Source of the DNA: Diadema setosum
Lineage: Eukaryota > Echinodermata > Echinoidea > Diadematoida > Diadematidae
DNA length: 64,000 nucleotides
Assembly (NCBI GenBank): GCA_033980235.1
Contig: CM067075.1
Span: forward strand, 12,064,292 to 12,128,291
Direction: 5' to 3'
In this document: piece after piece, positions 52,379-61,300 of the stretch
Layout: every line of letters starts with the position of its first letter
How positions within the stretch are numbered: position 1 is the first letter of the stretch
Position numbers and translations under genes: made by a program
Notes under the pieces: generated by a model
Told to the model about the DNA's origin: nothing
Seen by the model: the letters and a program-made list of their open reading frames with translations, nothing else
Databases searched by the model: none

Positions 52379-55300
52379 GAGGGCTGCAGCCCCCCCCCCC
52401 CCCCGGATCCAGCCCCTGTAATACTACAGTCAAATCCTGTTACAACAAAATGCTTGGGATCACATAAAATACTTCGTCATAAGCGAATTTCGTTGTATGC
52501 GAATCGCTGTGCTATAGGTTTGTATGTACAGAGAATCGGGACTTCAGCTAGCATTGCTTTGTTGTAAGCGGTCATTCGTTATAAGCGACTTCATTATAAC
52601 AGGTAACCTGTATTATTTTTTATCAATGAATCTAAGCTTTACTGGTCTTAATCTTCATAAATTTGTTACATTATTCACCTCCCTTGTCAAAAAAACAAAA
52701 AAACAAAGGGAAAAATTAAGTGATAAGTCAGGTCTTTGCGCGATTCTACGTAGTCTACATTACAGTATGTTTATATGGCAGCCATCTTGAAAAATGGCCG
52801 CCATTTTATTTTAAGACATCAAAACATAGTAATATCCTGAAACTAACCTCAGATTTGAATTCTCCATCCCTAAAAACCTTTAATGCCAATTTTGGATGTG
52901 CTAGGGGGGTTAAAAGTAAGTAAATAGCATTTTCAAGATGGCCGCCGGTGGCCATTTTGGATTTCTGCGTATATCTCAAATTGCTCAATGCTGACAGAGC
53001 TCCAGCATGTGGATTGTTAAAAGAGAAGGTCTTAACAGTCAATATCAATTAAAAAAAAACTATAACATTCCAATGCAACCTTACCCCCCTTGGCTGCCGG
53101 ACTATACAAGAACAAAAGAGATGAATGAGGACTTCTTCAGCGAACAAAGAAGTGAAATTACCCGTTTCAATACATCCTCTGAATGTCACCGTCAATTCCG
53201 AATCTGCCACGTTGTAGTCGTCAGGAAGGGTGATTTCGAAATAAACTTCATTCAAACCAGTCAAGGGTTCAAGCTCGTACATTCCTGAAGTCTGATCGTC
53301 TCGGGGTTCAGCTGTAAAGTTGCGTTCAACCTCCCCATCGCTGGACGAGAGGACGCGAATTGTAACGCTATCGGGAGGTGAACCATTGGTTGTGCTTATG
53401 CTGACAGCTGATATCTTAATCGTCAGGTCTGAGGTGTCATCGACTGATTTGACAGTGACCTTCACTGTCCTCTCTGAAGTAGGTTCGCTCCAAATGTTAG
53501 TTTTCTTGTTGTCAAGTAAAACTTCCAATTTAGTATCAAGATCCACGCCATCCAATGGTTTTCTGCAAGCAGCTGGTAAATAAAAGAAATGTCTTGGGTG
53601 TAGACGGGCGTGACGACGAATTTGTAGGGTACAATACTGTTAAGTGAACAGTAACACGTTAAAGTCATTGAGAGAGATATTAACATATGCATTTTAGTCA
53701 TTCGTTTTGTAAAGCAAACTGGGTTGCTGGATAGCATAAAGCAGAATGTAGATGAAGGAAGAGGTTATTCTAACATGAAAGAGTTGAGTGACTGCCTTCT
53801 AGTTTTACAAGACATAATTCAGGTTTTACGTCTTTGGACACGAGTCTTGGCAAAGTGGAAGTGAGAATTTACCTGGCGTTGTAGATTCCTGTCGTGCTGT
53901 TGTGGTCGATGTAACAGTTGTCTGAGTTGTAGTTGTTGCTTCAGGAGTGGCAGTAGTTTCCTTTACTACTGCTGTTGTTTGCTCGGTTCCTGGAGCAGTA
54001 GTCGTTGTCGCTCGCGTTCGCGTTCTTGTTGTAACTTCTGTGAAAAAGGAGAAAACGACACACATGTATCTTTCACTCAGTGTTTTTGACGTTGAGAGAC
54101 TTTTGTTTTTAAAGAGAAGACTTATAGCGAAGAATAGTCGAAACCAGTTTGATCTTAAAGCAATTATCATTTAGTAATATCTGAATTTCTTTTTTTACGA
54201 CATGTTAATTAAAAAAAGTTAGAAATACAATGGAGACTTAGACCTACCTGACTGACCCAGAGTTGTCGTTTCTGTAAATGTTGAGAGAAAGAAACAAATG
54301 AGAACATTCTAATTTCGGATCGAATACAGTCGTATTAGACAGAGTTGAAATATCAAATATGGTCATAAAAGATAAATTACGTATATAGTGCTTTCCATGA
54401 CTTAGATAATGCTCCATTGTTTATAGTTTCTTGATGTTCGGAAATTCCAGATGTAAACTGAAAAACAGTGTCTTTGTTTTAGATGATGATAAAGAATAAG
54501 GTTTTCTCATTAATACAATGGGATTGGGATAGGGAGGATAGGATGACTTTACATGATGAATTTCTTAAGAAAACTCATTGAATCGTAGAGGAAAAATAAA
54601 AAAGAAGAAGGCTTTACCCATTGCTGTAGTCTGAGCAGGAGTAGTAGTAGTAAGACTTGTGGTCTCCTCCGTCTTAGTAGTACCCATTGGAGTTGTTGTG
54701 GTAACAGCTGTGGTGGTAGCTTCAGTAAATGTCGTGGGTTTCGACGTGGTGGTAGGTACAGTTGTAGTTGTAACGGTTGTAACTACTGTTGTTTCCATGC
54801 CCGTTGCTGATGTATAAAACAAAAGTACATCGGAAATCCAAGATGAAAAGCTCACAGTTCTATTTCAATTTAAATTCAATTCATTGATTTCATAAAAGCA
54901 ATACAGCCAATATTGACAATAATTAACAATGCAGAATGTGTAGCGTGATTTTTTTTTATTTTATTTATTTTTTTTTGCTGGAAGTTGAGAGCACTGTAAA
55001 GTGCAAGAGAAATGAGTGAAAATTGTATAGACATAACTTTACCAAATCAATAACCTGCCAATTATCTTTTTGTGATCACACAAAATTCCAAAGTTGATAT
55101 CCTGTTGCAATATATCAGCAGCTAGTGGTTAAATTTAGTTGGAGAAATGAATAGATAACATACAAGAACAAAAGAGATGAATGAGGACTTCTTCAGCGAA
55201 CAAAGAAATGAAATTACCCGTTTCAATACATCCTCTGAATGTCACCGTCAATTCCGAATCTGCCACGTTGTAGTCGTCAGGAAGGGTGATTTCGAAATAA

Positions 55301-58300
55301 ACTTCATTCAAACCAGTCAAGGGTTCAAGCTCGTACATTCCTGAAGTCTGATCGTCTCGGGGTTCAGCTGTAAAGTTGCGTTCAACCTCCCCATCGCTGG
55401 ACGAGAGGACACGAATTGTAACGCTATCGGGAGGTGAACCATTGGTTGTGCTTATGCTGACAGCTGATATCTTAATCGTCAGGTCTGAGGTGTCATCGAC
55501 TGATCTGACAGTGACCTTCACTGTCCTCTCTGAAGTAGGTTCGCTCCAAAGGTTGGTTTTATTGTTGTCAAGTAAAACTTCCAATTTAGTATCAAGATCC
55601 ACGCCATCCAGTGGTTTTCTGCAAGCAGCTGGTAAATAAAAGAAATGTCTTGGGTGTAGACGGGCGTGACGACGAATTTGTAGGGTACAATATTGTTAAG
55701 TGAACAGTAACACGTTAAAGTCATTGAGAGAGATATTAACATATGCATTTTAGTCATTCGTTTTGTAAAGCAAACTGGGTTGCTGGATAGCATAAAGCAG
55801 AATGTAGATGAAGGAAGAGGTTATGCTAACATGAAAGAGTTGAGTGACCGCCTTCTAGTTTTACATGACATAATTCAGGTTTTACGTCTTCGGACACGAG
55901 TCTTGGCAAAGTGGAAGTGAGAATTTACCTGGCGTTGTAGATTCCTGTCGTGCTGTTGTGGTCGATGCAACAGTTGTCTGAGTTGTAGTTGTTGCTTCAA
56001 GAGTGGCAGTAGTTTCCTCTACTACTGCTGTTGTTTGCTCGGTTCCTGGAGCAGTAGTCGTTGTCGCTCGCGTTCGCGTCCTTGTTGTAACTTCTGTGAA
56101 AAAGGAGAAAACGACACACATGTATCTTTCACTCAGTGTTTTTGACGTTGAGAGACTTTTGTTTTTAAAGAGAAGACTTATAGCGACGAATAGTCGAAAC
56201 CAGTTTGATCTTAAAGCAATTATCATTTAGTGATATCTGATTTTCTTTTTTTACTACATGTTAATTCAAAAAAGTTAGAAATACAATGGAGACTTAGACC
56301 TACGTGACTGACCCAGAGTTGTCGTTTCTGTAAATGTTGAGAGAAAGAAACAAATGAGAACATTCTACTTTCGGATCGAATACAGTCGTATTAGACAGAG
56401 TTGAAATATCAAATATGGTCATAAAAGACAAATTACGTATATAGTGCTTTCCATGACTTAGATAATGCTCCATTGTTTATAGTTTCTTGATGTTCGGAAA
56501 TTCCAGATGTAAACTGAAAAACAGTGTCTTTGTTTTTGATGATGATAAAGAATAAGGTTTTCTCATTAATACAATGGGATTGGGATAGGGAGGATAGGAT
56601 GACTTTACATGATGAATTTCTTAAGAAAACTCATTGAATCGTAGAGGAAAAATAAAAAAGAAGAAGTCTTTACCCATTGCTGTAGTCTGAGCAGGAGTAG
56701 TAGTAGTAAGACTTGTGGTCTCCTCCGTCTTAGTAGTACCCATTGGAGTTGTTGTGGTAACAGCTGTGGTGGTAGCTTCAGTAAATGTCGTGGGTTTCGA
56801 CGTGGTGGTAGGTACAGTTGTAGTTGTAACGGTTGTAACTACTGTTGTTTCCATGCCCGTTGCTGATGTATAAAACAAAAGTACATCGGAAATCCAAGAT
56901 GAAAAGCTCACAGTTCTATTTCAATTTAAATTCAATTCATTGATTTCATAAAAGCAATACAGCCAATATTGACAATAATTAACAATGCAGAATGTGTAGC
57001 GTGATTTTTTTTTATTTTATTTATTTTTTTTGCTGGAAGTTGAGAGCACTGTAAAGTGCAAGAGAAATGAGTGAAAAATGTATAGACATAACTTTACCAA
57101 ATCAATAACCTGCCAATTATCTTTTTGTGATCGCACAAAATTCCAAAGTTGATATCCTGTTGCAATATATCAGCAGCTAGTGGTTAAATTTAGTTGGAGA
57201 AATGAATAGATAACATACAAGAACAAAAGAGATGAATGAGGACTTCTTCAGCGAACAAAGAAATGAAATTACCCGTTTCAATACATCCTCTGAATGTCAC
57301 CGTCAATTCCGAATCTGCCACGTTGTAGTCGTCAGGAAGGGTGATTTCGAAATAAACTTCATTCAAACCAGTCAAGGGTTCAAGCTCGTACATTCCTGAA
57401 GTCTGATCGTCTCGGGGTTCAGCTGTAAAGTTGCGTTCAACCTCCCCATCGCTGGACGAGAGGACACCAATTGTAACGCTATCGGGAGGTGAACCATTGG
57501 TTGTGCTTATGCTGACAGCTGATATCTTAATCGTCAGGTCTGAGGTGTCATCGACTGATCTGACAGTGACCTTCACTGTCCTCTCTGAAGTAGGTTCGCT
57601 CCAAAGGTTGGTTTTATTGTTGTCAAGTAAAACTTCCAATTTAGTATCAAGATCCACGCCATCCAGTGGTTTTCTGCAAGCAGCTGGTAAATAAAAGAAA
57701 TGTCTTGGGTGTAGACGGGCGTGACGACGAATTTGTAGGGTACAATATTGTTAAGTGAACAGTAACACGTTAAAGTCATTGAGAGAGATATTAACATATG
57801 CATTTTAGTCATTCGTTTAGTAAAGCAAACTGGGTTGCTGGATAGCATAAAGCAGAATGTAGATGAAGGAAGAGGTTATGCTAACATGAAAGAGTTGAGT
57901 GACCGCCTTCTAGTTTTACATGACATAATTCAGGTTTTACGTCTTCGGACACGAGTCTTGGCAAAGTGGAAGTGAGAATTTACCTGGCGTTGTAGATTCC
58001 TGTCGTGCTGTTGTGGTCAATGTAACAGTTGTCTGAGTTGTAGTTGTTGCTTCAGGAGTGGCAGTAGTTTCCTCTACTACTGCTGTTGTTTGCTCGGTTC
58101 CTGGAGCAGTAGTCGTTGTCGCTCGCGTTCGCGTCCTTGTTGTAACTTCTGTGAAAAAGGAGAAAACGACACACATGTATCTTTCACTCAGTGTTTTTGA
58201 CGTTGAGAGACTTTTGTTTTTAAAGAGAAGACTTATAGCGAAGAATAGTCGAAACCAGTTTGATCTTAAAGCAATTATCATTTAGTGATATCTGATTTTC

Positions 58301-61300
58301 TTTTTTTACTACATGTTAATTCAAAAAAGTTAGAAATACAATGGAGACTTAGACCTACCTGACTGACCCAGAGTTGTCGTTTCTGTAAATGTTGAGAGAA
58401 AGAAACAAATGAGAACATTCTACTTTCGGATCGAATACAGTCGTATTAGACAGAGTTGAAATATCAAATATGGTCATAAAAGACAAATTACGTATATAGT
58501 GCTTTCCATGACTTAGATAATGCTCCATTGTTTATAGTTTCTTGATGTTCGGAAATTCCAGATGTAAACTGAAAAACAGTGTCTTTGTTTTTGATGATGA
58601 TAAAGAATAAGGTTTTCTCATTAATACAATGGGATTGGGATAGGGAGGATAGTATGACTTTACATGATGAATTTCTTAAGAAAACTCATTGAATCGTAGA
58701 GGAAAAATAAAAAAGAAGAAGGCTTTACCCATTGCTGTAGTCTGAGCAGGAGTAGTAGTAGTAAGACTTGTGGTCTCCTCCGTCTTAGTAGTACCCATTG
58801 GAGTTGTTGTGGTAACAGCTGTGGTGGTAGCTTCAGTAAATGTCGTGGGTTTCGACGTGGTGGTAGGTACAGTTGTAGTTGTAACGGTTGTAACTACTGT
58901 TGTTTCCATGCCCGTTGCTGATGTATAAAACAAAAGTACATCGGAAATCCAAGATGAAAAGCTCACAGTTCTATTTCAATTTAAATTCAATTCATTGATT
59001 TCATAAAAGCAATACAGCCAATATTGACAATAATTAACAATGCAGAATGTGTAGCGTGATTTTTTTTTTATTTTATTTATTTTTTTTTTGCTGGAAGTTG
59101 AGAGCACTGTAAAGTGCAAGAGAAATGAGTGAAAAATGTATAGACATAACTTTACCAAATCAATAACCTGCCAATTATCTTTTTGTGATCACACAAAATT
59201 CCAAAGTTGATATCCTGTTGCAATATATCAGCAGCTAGTGGTTAAATTTAGTTGGAGAAATGAATAGATAACATACAAGAACAAAAGAGATGAATGAGGA
59301 CTTCTTCAGCGAACAAAGAAATGAAATTACCCGTTTCAATACATCCTCTGAATGTCACCGTCAATTCCGAATCTGCCACGTTGTAGTCGTCAGGAAGGGT
59401 GATTTCGAAATAAACTTCATTCAAACCAGTCAAGGGTTCAAGCTCGTACATTCCTGAAGTCTGATCGTCTCGGGGTTCAGCTGTAAAGTTGCGTTCAACC
59501 TCCCCATCGCTGGACGAGAGGACACGAATTGTAACGCTATCGGGAGGTGAACCATTGGTTGTGCTTATGCTGACAGCTGATATCTTAATCGTCAGGTCTG
59601 AGGTGTCATCGACTGATCTGACAGTGACCTTCACTGTCCTCTCTGAAGTAGGTTCGCTCCAAAGGTTGGTTTTATTGTTGTCAAGTAAAACTTCCAATTT
59701 AGTATCAAGATCCACGCCATCCAGTGGTTTTCTGCAAGCAGCTGGTAAATAAAAGAAATGTCTTGGGTGTAGACGGGCGTGACGACGAATTTGTAGGGTA
59801 CAATATTGTTAAGTGAACAGTAACACGTTAAAGTCATTGAGAGAGATATTAACATATGCATTTTAGTCATTCGTTTTGTAAAGCAAACTGGGTTGCTGGA
59901 TAGCATAAAGCAGAATGTAGATGAAGGAAGAGGTTATGCTAACATGAAAGAGTTGAGTGACCACTTTCTAGTTTTACATGACATAATTCAGGTTTTACGT
60001 CTTCGGACACGAGTCTTGGCAAAGTGGAAGTGAGAATTTACCTGGCGTTGTAGATTCCTGTCGTGCTGTTGTGGTCGATGTAACAGTTGTCTGAGTTGTA
60101 GTTGTTGCTTCAGGAGTGGCAGTAGTTTCCTCTACTACTGCTGTTGTTTGCTCGGTTCCTGGAGCAGTAGTCGTTGTCGCTCGCGTTCGCGTCCTTGTTG
60201 TAACTTCTGTGAAAAAGGAGAAAACGACACACATGTATCTTTCACTCAGTGTTTTTGACGTTGAGAGACTTTTGTTTTTAAAGAGAAGACTTATAGCGAA
60301 GAATAGTCGAAACCAGTTTGATCTTAAAGCAATTATCATTTAGTGATATCTGATTTTCTTTTTTTACTGCATGTTAATTCAAAAAGGTTAGAAATACAAT
60401 GGAGACGTAGACCTACCTGACTGACCCTGAGTTGTCGTTTCTGTAAATGTTGAGAGAAAGAAACAAATGAGAACATTCTACTTCTGGATCGAATACAGTT
60501 GTATTAGACAGAGTTTGAAATATATCTAAGTATGAAATATATCTATAAGACAATTTTCCTTCTTTTCTTGACTGAAATGATGATTTCAAGTGTATTTTGA
60601 AAAAAAAAAACGTCATCGCTTTAGATGTTAAGGGAAGAAAAATGAGATTGCAGCGTTTGGCGCTTCGCTGTGGTGTTGAGCTTTAAAAGAAATATTTGTT
60701 TTTTACTTATTTAATGTTTCATGGTAGTTGACCAAACCGAGGAAACCTAATATTTTTATAAAAATGGAATGTATTACCTGGGGTAGAGGTACCTCTCGTG
60801 GTTGGAGCCGGAGTGGGTCCTGCGGTAATATACAAACAAAGGGGAAAATAAATCCATAGGAACCTTTTTAATGAAATTGATCTGGCCATAGCTAACAACT
60901 GAAAATGCTCTCAGTTCACTTATTATACCGTTTATAGCGCACGGAGTGAATGCAATGTGTCTATAATCTATACATGGATAGAGAATCAAATGATTAGAAA
61001 TAAGTCATAGTATATTCCTTTTCTGCGTAACTAGAACTTTTAAGGATCACGACCGACACGTTAGATAGAACTGCTTGAATTTTAATCGTCAACGAGAATT
61101 TTCCGTTTGAACTCACAAGAACTTGTCCACATAAGAGTGTTGTTTTTGAAAAGGTCGCTTAAAGTGCACCTACCCTGACAGCCATAGACCTCGATTTCAT
61201 TTCCCAGATTAAGTGCATCTCCAAAGGTTGCTTCGATAGCTCGCACAGGCCCCAATTCGGATGGAAGCCAGAGGTTCGTTGGAGCGGAGTCACTCAAAGA

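Larger units (their letters stand above)
49520..53104. mobile_element. 3,585-bp long-terminal-inverted-repeat element
   Basis: Inserted in unit R5 and flanked by TAC (49517-49519 and 53105-53107), present once in the sister units, so boundaries are exact. It begins TAGTCCGGCAGCCAA and ends TTGGCTGCCGGACTA. The arms are about 670-680 bp (49520-50190 and 52424-53104) and include AAGATGGCCGCC motifs. The inner end of each arm is a pogo/Tigger-like mini-element (TACAGTC... to ...CTGTA). The 2.2-kb middle has no open frame of significance. It holds decayed about 160-bp repeats with G runs. Non-autonomous; a 3-bp target duplication fits several superfamilies and I do not assign one. Confidence 0.8.
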
